Shown here: positions 10,406 to 20,378 of the stretch, piece after piece
Position numbering within the stretch: the first letter of the stretch is position 1
Layout of the letters: the number at the start of each line of letters is the position of its first letter
From: Symsagittifera roscoffensis
Taxonomy: Eukaryota; Xenacoelomorpha; Acoela; Convolutidae
Direction: 5' to 3'
DNA: 64,000 nucleotides
NCBI RefSeq assembly: GCF_963678635.1
Contig: NC_087062.1
Coordinates: 43,352,395-43,416,394 of the forward strand
Made by a program: the position numbers and the translations under genes
Notes under the pieces: generated by a model
What the model was told of the DNA's origin: nothing
Seen by the model: only the letters and a program-made list of their open reading frames with translations
Database searches by the model: none

Positions 10406-11227
10406 GTGTTATGCAATGATTGTATAGTATGTCAGCTAAATAAACCTTATCCAAATCAAAAACAAATAGCACAAAAACAAGATTTTAAAGGACAAAGTTT
10501 AAATTTTAACCATTGTATTTCATTCGATACAAAAGGACCAATTTCACCATCCTCTGAAGGAAACTCCTACATTATGGTTATTGTTGATGCATTTACACCT
10601 TATGTAGCACTCAATACAGTACCAGATTGTGATGCTTATCATGCTTACACAACACTTTATGAACACTGGATAGCTAAATTCGGATTACCCGAAATCTTAG
10701 TTACAGATAACGGTACAGAATTCATAAATAATGAAATCATCACACTATGTCACTTATATAACATCAAACATAAACCACGTACATCTCATGCACCTTGGAC
10801 AAACGGTTTAGTCGAAGGTAAGAACCGTTCACTACAAGAATATCTCCGATGTATCATAAATGGAAATGATACAAAATACACAGAATGGTCAGCAGATGTA
10901 AAATTATTTCTCTTAGCATACAATTCACAAATCACGACAACTTTAGGAATGTCAACATGCAAAATGGTTTTTAATGAAAAGCCACCTAAGCCGATTATGT
11001 TTACAGCAAACTCTCATAAAAATGCACAAGGTTATTGCCAACCAAATAAAGACTCAGTTTGTTATAACCTACCTTTACACACGCATGATGAAGATCATTT
11101 TCATCACCCACAAATCCTTAAATTAGCCTCCGGCACACACACCCAATGGATTTTAAATAGAGATAAAAAACACAATGAAATTTACCAAAGAGTAACAAAA
11201 AAAATTGTTACAAAGGCAAAACATTAA
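10406..11227 (+). pseudogene. Integrase catalytic core (copy B)
   Basis: This has the same architecture and numbering as copy A: C3-x2-C6, Asp41 (SFDTKGP), Asp101 (VTDNGTEF), Glu137 (GLVEG), spacing D-x35-E. Differences cluster after the core, where copy B reads MSTCKMVFNEKPPKP. The frame leaves the gene at the A run near 11,200, and the C-terminal module continues in the overlapping ORF at 11,205. Confidence 0.8.
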
Positions 11228-11576
11228 CGAACAAATTAATTCCCGCTTTACACCAGCCTCAGATTTAAAAATTGGAACATTTGTCTTAATACCTAATTTT
11301 AATACACAAAAAGGAATTTCTAAAAATTTACAACCCCTTCGCAAAGGACCATACCAAATAATTGCCAAACCCACTGACGTAACATATAAAATCACCGATT
11401 CAAACCAAAAAGAAATTGTTCAACATCGGAACAATCTATTGCCTTACTACCCAAAAGAGTACGCACTACGCGAATTAACTCAATTATATTCTTTCACAGG
11501 TTTAAAAGTTATTCAAAATCACCCACATACGGAAAAAGAAATAAATGAACAAAAAGACATTTATCATGGAAAATAA
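11205..11576 (+). pseudogene. Integrase C-terminal GPY module (copy B)
   Basis: This 123-codon ORF overlaps the core ORF by 23 bp in another frame, a one-base slip in a run of eight A. It carries LRKGPYQIIAKP, the best-preserved GPY module in the window, followed by an HRNNLLPYY strand. A TAA at 11,574 truncates the tail relative to copy A. Confidence 0.7.
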
Positions 11577-11808
11577 AATACAAAACCAACTACAGCCCAA
11601 AACAATACAAAAAAAACTAGATCAAAAAATACCTCAAAAAGAAAGGAAAAATAGGAAAATGATAGAAAAAAGTTTACCACAAGAACAAGTCGAGAAATCA
11701 AAACATAGAGAGTCATCACGACTTAGAAATCAACCACGTAAAAACTACAAAACATTCATCCCACAATCTAAAATATTAAAGAAAGTTGAATTTGAAAAAC
11801 AACTTTAA
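11545..11808 (+). CDS. Basic 87-codon ORF or shifted pol tail (copy B)
   Basis: Counterpart of 2,157-2,420, with V-to-I and I-to-S changes. The base that creates the stop in the overlapping pol frame at 11,574 is silent in this frame. It ends in a Lys-rich tail. As in copy A, an integrase C-terminus reached by frameshift is the simplest reading. Confidence 0.4.
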   Translation: MNKKTFIMENKIQNQLQPKTIQKKLDQKIPQKERKNRKMIEKSLPQEQVEKSKHRESSRLRNQPRKNYKTFIPQSKILKKVEFEKQL

Positions 11809-12395
11809 TTTTAAAATCCTCGCACCTCTCTATCATATTGAATCTTCATTTTTCAAAATAACATGCTGACAAAAAACGCAACAATTCTAGTTCAAATTTA
11901 GCCAATAGGATTCATTCAATCCTTCACCTTCTATAACTATAACACCAACCAATTAGACGAAAGATATTAAACTCCAGGCATATCTATAATTATAACTTTA
12001 CAACCTCCAGGTCAAAAATAAGCAAACCACTCAGACTTGACAACTAAAATAAATACCATCATAATATCATAACCCTCCCTTATCTAATAACGCAAAGATC
12101 AACAATATTTTCCCAACTTAGACCTCAAAAACCCCCCAACCAAAAAAAATAAATTAGCCTAAAGTAAAAATACGACAGTATTAATTTAGCCTAGAGTACA
12201 AAAATTTCAAAAATACCGCAGATCACCTGACAAATAAAAATAAAGCAAAGAGGACCTTTCGAACACCATAAAATTATCCCCCAACAACTTTTCACAAAAC
12301 TCAACCCACTTGTCAAAAAATCAATAAATAACTCGATCACACTTGAAATTCGCCCCAAACAACAAAAATTATTCGACCTAGAAACCATTTCTTAA
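11809..12395 (+). other. Inter-ORF region (copy B)
   Basis: Nearly identical to 2,421-3,007. Stops occur in all frames except a short ATG-less frame ending at 12,394. I see no promoter or RNA gene. Confidence 0.5.
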
Positions 12396-12867
12396 ATGCT
12401 CTTCTCTGGATCAGTCAATATCTTTAAAAATACAATTTTCAACATTTTCATAAACTCTTTCACAATACTTAAACTTTTATTCTTATTTCTTTTTGATACC
12501 TTTTGAAGCTTTTATAATAATTTTAATCATTTTTTGCAACATTTTTTTAATTTTCTACTCCCTATTTGAAAAAAATCTCCAACTTTTCCATATCATTGAC
12601 CATATTCACAGGTACGATAACCCAAAGTTTATTTAAATGATACGAACAATTTTTAGTAGAACAGATATTTTTTTACTATTTGTAACTTTTATAACATTTT
12701 TATCATCCCTAATATTGACAATGTGCAAATGTATAGAAAAGGCAATAATCACATTCGCCCTAGCAACAATCCTTTTAATTCTTTTCCTTGAAGAATACTA
12801 CAATAAACAAAAAAAAGGCAATAATCACATTCGCCCTAGCAACAATCCTTTTAATTCTTTTCCTTGA
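12396..12867 (+). pseudogene. Hydrophobic membrane ORFs (copy B)
   Basis: The ATG at 12,396 opens the same Phe/Ile-rich frame as in copy A, but an extra T near 12,500 breaks it. The second ORF (12,637-12,867, 76 codons) is intact and ends inside the minisatellite. Two hydrophobic spans are separated by MCKCIEK. Confidence 0.45.
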
Positions 12868-12966
12868 AGAATACTACAATAAACAAAAAAAAGGCAATAA
12901 TCACATTTGCCCTAGCAACAATCCTTTTAATTCTTTTCCTTGAAAAATACTACAATAAACAAAAAA
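12737..12966 (+). repeat. 77-bp minisatellite, three units (copy B)
   Basis: Same three units as at 3,348-3,577, with starts near 12,737, 12,814 and 12,890. The repeat number is the same in both copies, so the expansion predates the 9.4-kb duplication. Confidence 0.9.
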
Positions 12967-12977
12967 TTTTTCACTAG

Positions 12978-13328
12978 GAAAAATCAATCAGAATACCTTC
13001 AAAAATTGCTAACCAACAATCACACAGTCAGTCTTCACCGACATCATCCCAAGAAAACCCGACAATACCTACAACTACCCAAAACCCCCAAACATCCACA
13101 CAAATTTCTTTCCAAGATAACCCATACACTTTTGAAGAACGACACGCTCGCTTATCCGAACCATTAGAACCAGTTCAGCGACAAGCACCCCTAAGTGAAC
13201 CAACATATAATTTATACCCAATATTACCACAAGAATTAAGTAGAATAAGACACATTAGTCAAAATCAAAATCTTTTCTCTCCAACCCTAAATAAAAAGAC
13301 CCAGGTTAAGCTAACCAAAAAATCGTAA
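12978..13328 (+). CDS. Pro/Ser/Gln-rich ORF without ATG (copy B)
   Basis: Open for 116 codons and aligned without gaps to 3,589-3,939. One visible change replaces Arg by Gln in the Thr/Ser-rich part. It lacks an ATG near its start, so it would need splicing, frameshifting or fusion to the upstream membrane ORF to be expressed. Confidence 0.4.
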   Translation, partial: EKSIRIPSKIANQQSHSQSSPTSSQENPTIPTTTQNPQTSTQISFQDNPYTFEERHARLSEPLEPVQRQAPLSEPTYNLYPILPQELSRIRHISQNQNLFSPTLNKKTQVKLTKKS

Positions 13329-13351
13329 GGACTAACAGTCTAAGAAAATAG

Positions 13352-13714
13352 AAATACCTAACAACTTTTTGCATCCCTCATCCTAAACCTTATGTCAAAA
13401 ATCTAGGAAATAAGCAAACAATCGTTTTACACAACTGTGAAATAGATAACAAAAAATACGATCTTGTAATCACACCCCATACACAAACAGTTCAATACAT
13501 TAGAACAAAACGACAAACAATAAAAAGAAAAATTATAAACAAACAAAAACAAATCACACGAAAAAGATTTTCAAAAAATAGAAACGCATTTTCTGAATCA
13601 GAAGCCAGCAGTTTAGATGAACTCTACAAATTAAAAGAATCGATTGATAAAAATTGTCCCATTCACAATCAATTATATTTTTCCGATTCAGAAACAACTT
13701 CAAATTCATCATAA
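13352..13714 (+). CDS. Basic/acidic ORF upstream of env
   Basis: Open for 120 codons from the TAG at 13,349 to TAA at 13,712, without an early ATG. The N-terminal third is neutral. A dense Lys/Arg block follows (KRQTIKRKIINKQKQ, then TRKRF), then a Ser/acidic tail (SESEASSLDELYKL). A basic patch followed by a short acidic/leucine segment recalls retroviral RNA-export or transactivator proteins, but there is no sequence homology that I can claim. It lies between pol and env. Confidence 0.35.
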   Translation, partial: KYLTTFCIPHPKPYVKNLGNKQTIVLHNCEIDNKKYDLVITPHTQTVQYIRTKRQTIKRKIINKQKQITRKRFSKNRNAFSESEASSLDELYKLKESIDKNCPIHNQLYFSDSETTSNSS

Positions 13715-13952
13715 CATCCAAATACTCCAACAAAATAGTCTACAACTAAAATTCGAAATCACGATTAAACTTAACAAAATTGTTCAACATCCTTACCCAT
13801 TAAACCCACCCAATATAACAGCTCAATCACTACCACCACCATTTATAACAACTGAAGTAATATATAAGTACGACAGATATACCAAAAAGACAATTGGTTA
13901 CATCACATTTTATAACCCATACTCAGGATTATCATACACATGTATATTCTAA
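13644..13952 (+). CDS. Unrecognised 102-codon ORF overlapping env start
   Basis: It starts inside the previous ORF in another frame and overlaps the env ATG by 13 bp. The middle is Pro-rich (NPPNITAQSLPPPF), and the end has alternating hydrophobic and Tyr residues. I recognise no domain. It might be the end of the preceding gene after a frameshift, or an env leader. Confidence 0.3.
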   Translation: MIKIVPFTINYIFPIQKQLQIHHNIQILQQNSLQLKFEITIKLNKIVQHPYPLNPPNITAQSLPPPFITTEVIYKYDRYTKKTIGYITFYNPYSGLSYTCIF

Positions 13953-16476
13953 AAATATTAATATTTCAACAAATCTTTTTTCCAATATTTTCCGATCAGA
14001 ACACAAATCCTTCTCCCCGCACAGGACCCCAGGACTTATTAGTAACACACTACGATTGTGAAGAAAATGAACAAAAAACACTACACAAATATGCAATAAA
14101 TCAAGTATCACAATGCCAAACAGAACCACAAGCTATAGAAACTACAATTATAATAGCGACACTGTATTCGAAAGCCCGAGCAACTACAGTCGCAGGATAT
14201 AAATTTACAGCAACCTTTTCCGAAAAGAAAGTACATTGTTCACAAGTTTCAGACGGAAACAAAAACCGACTTGACCACGAATCATTCTACCAAAGTAATA
14301 TAGAACGACTTCTACATCTAAATCCCGATGATTGTAAAAACGAGCTACTCAGACTAAATATCACAAGAAAAAAAAACACCGACAGAAAACTAGTATATTT
14401 TCAAGTCTTTGCCGATTCTGTACATCAAGCAGAACTTGAAAGATATCAAGGACATATAAAACTAGATGAAAATACCCATACAACGGCGCACACGGAAGAT
14501 TAACTTATGACATACACGATAAGCACTGGATACCACATATTGGAATAAATAATCCATCAAACTGCAAAGCAGACACAAAAAATAAAGGATATCAAGAAAT
14601 AATGTTTTTCGATTGGAAAATACAACTCGAAAAAATACAACTCACTCGAGATTTATCCGACAACACAATGATCTATCAAGGAATTAGATTACCTTGTAAA
14701 AACGATCAAGGTTATTGTGATCCTACAACACGGACACAAGCAACAATTGTTTGGTTTCCCGAAGATACATGCACAAAATTTCAAGTAGCAAAAATACACG
14801 CTCGAATGATAAAATTTCACGAAAAATATTTTATAGAATCAATTCCATTTGAACAAATCCATCCATCACGAAAACAAAGTACTGATTTCCGAAATATCCA
14901 TAATATAGAAAATAAATTAACACGTTTCCAAATATATCCAGAAACAGAAATCGCATGCAAATACAGGAACCCACTTTGCAAAACACAATATTCTGAAATA
15001 CTAGTTGAATACGAAAAAAGTTTCGACATGACCACTGGAAAAATAAAATTTGACCCTTATGCCGCAGGTCACCCTCTAAACGAAGGAACATCATATATAC
15101 CAGTTAACTTTCAAAAAAGCAATGGTCAACCTGGTGGAAAACTAAAGCCACATGACACTAGAAGTTCACGTTTACAAGAACTATCACTAATGAATAACAC
15201 TTATTTTGGTAATATCCACTATGATATTCACTTAGATACGAAGTTAGACTACACGATTAGTCGAATTTTTCAAGAAATGTCACTCTCCGAATTAGAAACA
15301 CTTCACCAACTATGCGAATTAGAAAGGACACAAATCCTACAATCACTCGCACTAGCAGTATTAAAAATACCCTACGCAGGATATTTATTGTCAGGAAATA
15401 GATCAAATTTTCTAGACTACGAAGGAAACATTTTATGGTTTTATACTTGTACCAAAAAAAGTATCACCACTATATGTTTTTGAAGATAAACGCAGCTATA
15501 AAAGAGTCCCTATATTTTATAAAAATAAGGTACATTTTGTTGACACACTCTCAAGACGAACATATTTTTGGGATACCGCAGTCCCATGTGGATCAGAAAA
15601 TAGCCACAATATAATAAAATTGAATCCTGATGAAGATAAATATTATCGTCTTACTCCATACCCTACGTTAATGCAATCACTCAAAAAATTTTCACCCGAA
15701 AGCATCAGAGCTATTGCTCGTAATCCAAATATTGACTTACAATCAATTGGAATATATTCAAAATCAGATATCCAACACCACATTAGAACACAACAATTCC
15801 AAGAATTATTAACACAAATTGACACTATACAAAGACAATCAATTGATCAAAACTTACGAAAACTTGCCGAAACCGCAGGATTTGCAGATATTTATACACA
15901 AGATTATAGCGGATATTTTAGAGACATTAAAGACTATATATATCTAAACGGTAAAAAACACAGACCACAAGATATTTCACCTATAAATATTTTTAACTTG
16001 TTACCCTAAAAAATGAAATTCTCGATTTTCTAGGATGGCCCTATTACATCTTAGAAAAATTAACTATCCTATACGCAATGTTTAACTTTATAGGATTTCT
16101 TTTTTCACTTTTAAAAGGATTCTATAACACATGCGCTATACACACACAAGTAAGTAGACAAGCAAGTGTAGCACGCATACTATTTGCAGGATTTTTTGAA
16201 ATTTTTTCTTCATCAATAAACAAAATTCTTCTAGACGCACAAATAAAAGAATATAATAAAAAAATAGCGACAAGACAGAACACGTACGACGAAGAACATA
16301 ATAACATAGAAGTAACACCTACCGCACCACAGTTGCCACCCCTACCACATAACCATCCATTATCCTTAGTCCCACGTAATTTCCGAAACCTAGCAATAAC
16401 ACATAACCCAAATTTTAGACCAAATATATCGCAAAGTCCCATACAACATATAAATGACACATCATTCACAAGATGA
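13940..16476 (+). pseudogene. env: Envelope-like glycoprotein, class III type, frame-broken
   Basis: The ATG at 13,940 opens with a hydrophobic signal peptide (residues 1-18). Near residue 36 comes THYDC and near residue 58 QVSQC, a Cys pattern typical of chuvirus and related mononegavirus glycoproteins. Later landmarks are GYCDP, VWFPEDTC, a VHFVDTLSRRTY...AVPCG segment, a YYRLTPYP segment, a hydrophobic anchor near 16,080-16,130 and a tail with PTAP. The family fuses viral and cell membranes. Three frameshifts, near 14,475, 15,450 (A run) and 16,006, split it into ORFs 13,940-14,503, 14,602-15,483, 15,620-16,009 and 16,078-16,476. The family assignment is by recalled pattern, so a different class of envelope is possible. 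Confidence 0.55.
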
Positions 16477-16554
16477 TAATACATATGAACAAATTATAGA
16501 ACAACCCCATACTACCGCTTTTCAGTCTCAAAATAATCATTTTTTTAGCCCACG
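16477..16554 (+). other. Short env-tail/spacer segment
   Basis: Following the env stop, a different frame (EQIIEQPHTTAFQSQ) is open to about 16,558. It may be a displaced end of the env tail. The next ORF starts at 16,555. Confidence 0.25.
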
Positions 16555-17346
16555 ATGAGCCGACAACTTGGATCCCTACACCGCTCAAATTCCCACCCAA
16601 CCAACCTCCACACTCCAATCCCAATAATCCCACTTTTTGCTTTCCCACCACCCGATTTCCCAACTCTTAATATATCATCAAGCACGAATTCGGATACTAA
16701 CTCAGATATTTCAGTTTTATACTCCATCTCACAACTTAATAACTCTAATATAGAAACCCCTGACGAATTTGCAGACTCCGAACCATCTCCATCCAATAAT
16801 TTTCAAACCAACTCCTCAGTTTTTTCAAAACCCCCTTTTCAACCAATCCCACCAAATAATTCTCTCCCATCCGTTTCCACTCCTTCTTCTGCTTCGCAAG
16901 TAACCCCAACCTACTCTCCATTTCATTCCGACCGATCATCTAATAATTCTCCAGATACCCCCCAAATTTCCCAGGAACTCGATAATTTTATCACCCTACA
17001 ACAACAGTTAATACACCCTAACACCCTCACCATACATCAAATTTCATCCACAATAGAATCCTCAAACCCACCTACTCCTACACCCTCCTCAGCTTACACT
17101 GCATCATTAGCACAATCATCCACATCCACCGAAACATCGAATAGCACTCACCGATCTTATCGCACTTTTAAACGAAAATTCCCGAATCACCCGTTCCCGA
17201 CCAAACCCGGAACAGCCTGCGAATATATTAATCATCCACAACACACAAACACGAAAGATTTTCTAGCAATCACCTTACCCTCATTCCCACAATATACATT
17301 AAACACACCTAACGACACTAACGACACACGTAGTTTTGTAGATTAA
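16555..17346 (+). CDS. Pro/Ser/Thr-rich 263-codon ORF
   Basis: This long intact ORF after env is built almost entirely of Ser, Pro, Thr and Asn, with acidic patches (NIETPDEFADSEPSPS). A conserved-looking basic end follows (HRSYRTFKRKFPNHPF), then LPSFPQYTLNTP. No membrane segment or known domain is visible. The composition suggests a disordered regulatory or scaffold protein. It is the longest uninterrupted frame outside gag in this element, which argues for relatively recent function. Confidence 0.5.
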   Translation: MSRQLGSLHRSNSHPTNLHTPIPIIPLFAFPPPDFPTLNISSSTNSDTNSDISVLYSISQLNNSNIETPDEFADSEPSPSNNFQTNSSVFSKPPFQPIPPNNSLPSVSTPSSASQVTPTYSPFHSDRSSNNSPDTPQISQELDNFITLQQQLIHPNTLTIHQISSTIESSNPPTPTPSSAYTASLAQSSTSTETSNSTHRSYRTFKRKFPNHPFPTKPGTACEYINHPQHTNTKDFLAITLPSFPQYTLNTPNDTNDTRSFVD

Positions 17347-17355
17347 CATGTTTTA

Positions 17356-18367
17356 ATGCCCACACTTCACTGGACAGCATATTACCATTTTACTAATCCC
17401 TTTTGCCTGCCACTACCTAGTACTCATGACGATATAGAAAAGAATAAAGATATGCTATATAGACTCACCGCAACACTAAAACCTAGACAATTTACTTAAA
17501 TAGGATATAAAAAAATTACTAAACACATTCACTGCACCTCGTGCTAACGAATTTACAATAGAATATTACGACCATAATATCATCCGAACTAATCAAGACC
17601 AATTTCTAGACGACGACCGCTTCGCTAACCCACAACTAACAGAAAAATTTTTCATCAAAACGTCATATGTATTCACACTTAATATTTTTGATAGAAAATT
17701 TGATCACATCATTTCTGAAGCACTAAATGATATTCAAGCTTACGAAAGTTTTAAAGACAAATTTCAGTTATTTTCACTAACCTTTCACTTCCTTGCACCA
17801 CATGAACGCGATTTGCACTGTTCACACGGCATTATGTTACGCACTAAACAGACTCATACATATACATACTGTCGCTTCATACAAAATCACTTTGATTTAC
17901 ATACTCCATCAAGACAACCACACCATCGTTTTCAGTTGCTTAACTCGAAGTACACTTCACCATTTTTTCTTAATTTCACCTATTGCATCAAGGATACTAA
18001 CCTCCACGGCATCCTCCGCAATTATGACCCGGTAACACAAATGTATATATTTTGTCCCATCACGAAGACTTTTAACGCCGAAGAATCCAGACCCTTCATT
18101 ATCCCACATGAATTTATCCAGCCTATAGAAATCCCCATATTAGAATTTATTCACAATACTAAAAATAATCACAAAATATATAACCTCATTCAAAACACAC
18201 CTTATGAGTTTGCAGTAGGCACCGAAGAAGTAAAAACCATTAAAGCACTTCAATTGCTTTGGTCACTGCTTCAAACTAAAAACATCATTCGCATACTAGC
18301 AAAATTACTAACAACATCGGACATGATACACGACATCTTCCCCCACGGCTTTTTCCCAGACGATTAA
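17356..18367 (+). pseudogene. Unrecognised 3' ORF with one frameshift (about 330 codons)
   Basis: The first part runs from the ATG at 17,356 to a stop at 17,497 (TLHWTAYYHFTNPFCLPLP). The second is open from 17,504 to 18,367 in another frame; its ATG at 17,813 is internal. The sequence looks globular, with mixed charge, several Cys and His, and many aromatic residues (LAPHERDLHCSHGIML, TYCRFIQNHFDLH). It does not resemble Gag, Pol or Env, or any host domain I know. It lies immediately before an intron-like segment and the putative LTR, the slot of nef-like or other accessory genes. Confidence 0.45.
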
Positions 18368-18370
18368 CAG

Positions 18371-18454
18371 GTAAGTATAATTTAAAAATTTTCTTAACTA
18401 ATAAATTTAAATTAGTACTAACCATTCTTTCTTATGTTTCTTTTACATTTCTAG
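18371..18454 (+). other. Intron-like segment after last ORF
   Basis: CAG|GTAAGTATAA at the left is a near-perfect donor. TACTAAC at 18,416-18,422 is a consensus branch point. A T-rich tract ending TTTCTAG closes it 32 bp later. The 84-bp length suits small invertebrate introns. The donor lies three bases after the stop of the preceding ORF, so splicing would act in the 3' untranslated region or join alternative exons. Confidence 0.5.
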
Positions 18455-18476
18455 TCTTCATACCACGATCATCTGC

Positions 18477-18508
18477 AAAAAACAGAAAAGAAAAATAAAA
18501 AATAAATT
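18477..18508 (+). other. Putative polypurine tract
   Basis: A purine-dominated run (AAAAACAGAAAAGAAAAATA and following) ends just before TGTTAAAA at 18,509. In LTR elements this primes plus-strand synthesis next to the 3' LTR. Several T and one C interrupt it, so the assignment is tentative. Confidence 0.35.
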
Positions 18509-20378
18509 TGTTAAAATTCTTCTAAACTCCATTAATAATTTGCACAAGATAATATGATAAAATTCATACCAAATGTAGTAAGTTAATTTATAAATTGTTT
18601 CCCCATAAAGCAGTAAATTTAATTACAATAAAAATTTATATCTTTAAATTTTCCCAAAAAAGCAGTAAATTTGAAATTCTATGTAATAAGTTGATAAAAT
18701 GAAAATGCAGTACTAACCTTTTGATATTTTCATTCACTCGCACAAAAATTCTATCCAAACTCGCACAGCTCGCCCACGAAGAATTGTTTAAATAATGATT
18801 TTAAGTTTCAAGTTTTCACACTCAACAACTCTAACACACGATAACAAGTTTCAAACTTTCCTTTAACCCGGTTGGAAACGAATTATATACTAAATCAAAC
18901 TAACCAACGCAGCTTACTAAACACCACGAATCACAAAATAACAGCATGACTAAGAAAAGAAAACCAACGGTACCCAAACCGGATTAACCCAGTTTAAAAC
19001 TGGATAATTTAATCTTTTGAAGACTATTATAAAGTCTAAGAAAGAAATAATAAAATACAAAAAAATCGCAAGACAAACCCATACCAAAAACAATTGGATT
19101 TTTGAAAAAAGGACACAACGAAAGAAACATAAGAAAGACCAACATAAAACCAACATAAAACGTTATCACATAACTGGACCTCTCAAAGAAACCGCACGAA
19201 ATCATACTCCCACTCCTGGCCTAACCCACCAGAAAGGACGTCCTGAGCATGCTCTATAGCCGGCCTAACCCATCGCGCTACATCCACGCTTTGTGACCAC
19301 GCTTCTATTTTTAATAAGAGGTACTCAAGGGTGAGTAACTCTTCAAAATAACCGAACTAAAACAAAATGCTTTTGTGAAAACAATCAACTAAATTCATAA
19401 TTAAAAAACCAAACTAATAAAAATTTTATAAAAGGTAAATCATACCTTGCAGTATATAGATCAACACACAACAACAAAGACGAACATCCAAAGACAAAAT
19501 GATCCCATTACACTCGAACAAGAATGGCTAACCACAACCGATATGCCGTCCACAATCACAACTCAAAGGATTTAGAGTACGACTTGACTTCGCAGAAAAG
19601 GACTTCATTGAACTAGACCAATGACCACCTCGATGTTCAAGTATACGTACAAATCCGAATTACGAGGCATCCCTTCCACACACGATCTCCACGCCATTCC
19701 CAGACGAGGTTGAACACAAACAAGTTCTCTACATAATACAGAAAAACCCGTCATAGCAAACCATTTTGAAATCAGATTGATTTCATTGGGGAACACAGTC
19801 GTTGTCACAAGACGACACAACGATTGATGTCCCTAAATCCAGCGTCCTGGAACTTCTTTAACAAGAGGAACTGGACAAGAATATGATGTTCGCCAAATAC
19901 CAACGTTCATCATCCATCCTTTGAATTGCAGAAAGATAATTCTAAAAACTCTGTAAAACCCGGATGGCTGGAACCTGATCTAAACTATATTTTATGATTG
20001 GATAAATTGGATATTTCACCACTGTAAAGTATTTAATATTAACTAATCATAAACCATCTAACTAACAACCCACTTATTTGTAAGTGCTGAAATTACTTGT
20101 AATTTCAGCACCAGAGAGATTTGAATTTAACTTAGAAATTAGTTGTCTCTCCAAGAGAACTTCAGCAGCCGCAACAAACCAGTATACCCTAGATCTATTG
20201 AGCCTAGCAGAGACTAGTTAAACACCCTGAGACTAGAAAGTATAAGAGTAAGATTAGGATCGGTATTAGACTAAGAAGTTGCACGAATCTATCCGGCCGA
20301 AAATAAGATAGCGTGACGAGCAGACGGTGTACCCTATCCGAAATTACTCTATGAGTTAACCACATCGGTTTTAACTCA
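18509..20378 (+). repeat. Putative 3' LTR
   Basis: The proposed LTR starts TGTTAAAA after the purine tract and ends TTTTAACTCA, giving TG...CA ends that are roughly inverted. The right edge is supported independently: sequence identity to 41,825 onward begins at 20,379, the first base after this CA. The 1.87-kb interior has no credible ORF. It contains a repeated motif GCAGTAAATTT (18,610 and 18,664), donor-like GGGTGAGTAA near 19,330, and a perfect hairpin at 20,084. No second LTR is in the window to confirm it. Confidence 0.4.
20084..20111 (+). other. Perfect 13-bp hairpin
   Basis: GTGCTGAAATTAC and its exact reverse complement are separated by only TT. It lies within the putative LTR. It could be a structured RNA element or simply a cruciform-prone palindrome. 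Confidence 0.75.

Larger units (their letters stand above)
4324..13711 (+). repeat. 9.4-kb tandem duplication unit
   Basis: The segment from just upstream of gag to just upstream of env is the full unit, and positions 1-4,323 are the end of the preceding unit. The junction at 4,323/4,324 joins a point 226 bp before the env start to a point 117 bp before the gag start. No LTR lies at the junction, so this is not an ordinary LTR-LTR tandem. The two copies differ by scattered substitutions and short indels. Confidence 0.8.
4324..20378 (+). mobile_element. Env-bearing Ty3/Gypsy-like retroelement, copy B
   Basis: Order on the + strand is gag, protease remnant, RT, RNase H tail, integrase with GPY module, small ORFs, envelope-like gene, two further ORFs, purine-rich tract, putative LTR. 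The Ty3/Gypsy assignment rests on RT before integrase, a D-D-35-E core and the GPY module. About 14 kb lie between the gag start and the putative 3' LTR even though part of RT is missing, which is long for this group. The coding strand is strikingly A-rich and G-poor. No 5' LTR or primer-binding site is visible because the left end is the tandem junction. Frameshifts and stops occur in nearly every gene. Confidence 0.85.

Noticed and set aside
19200..19330. tRNA-like GC-rich patch with GGCCTAACCC repeats
   Set aside because: No cloverleaf with A and B boxes could be laid out. More likely part of the LTR.
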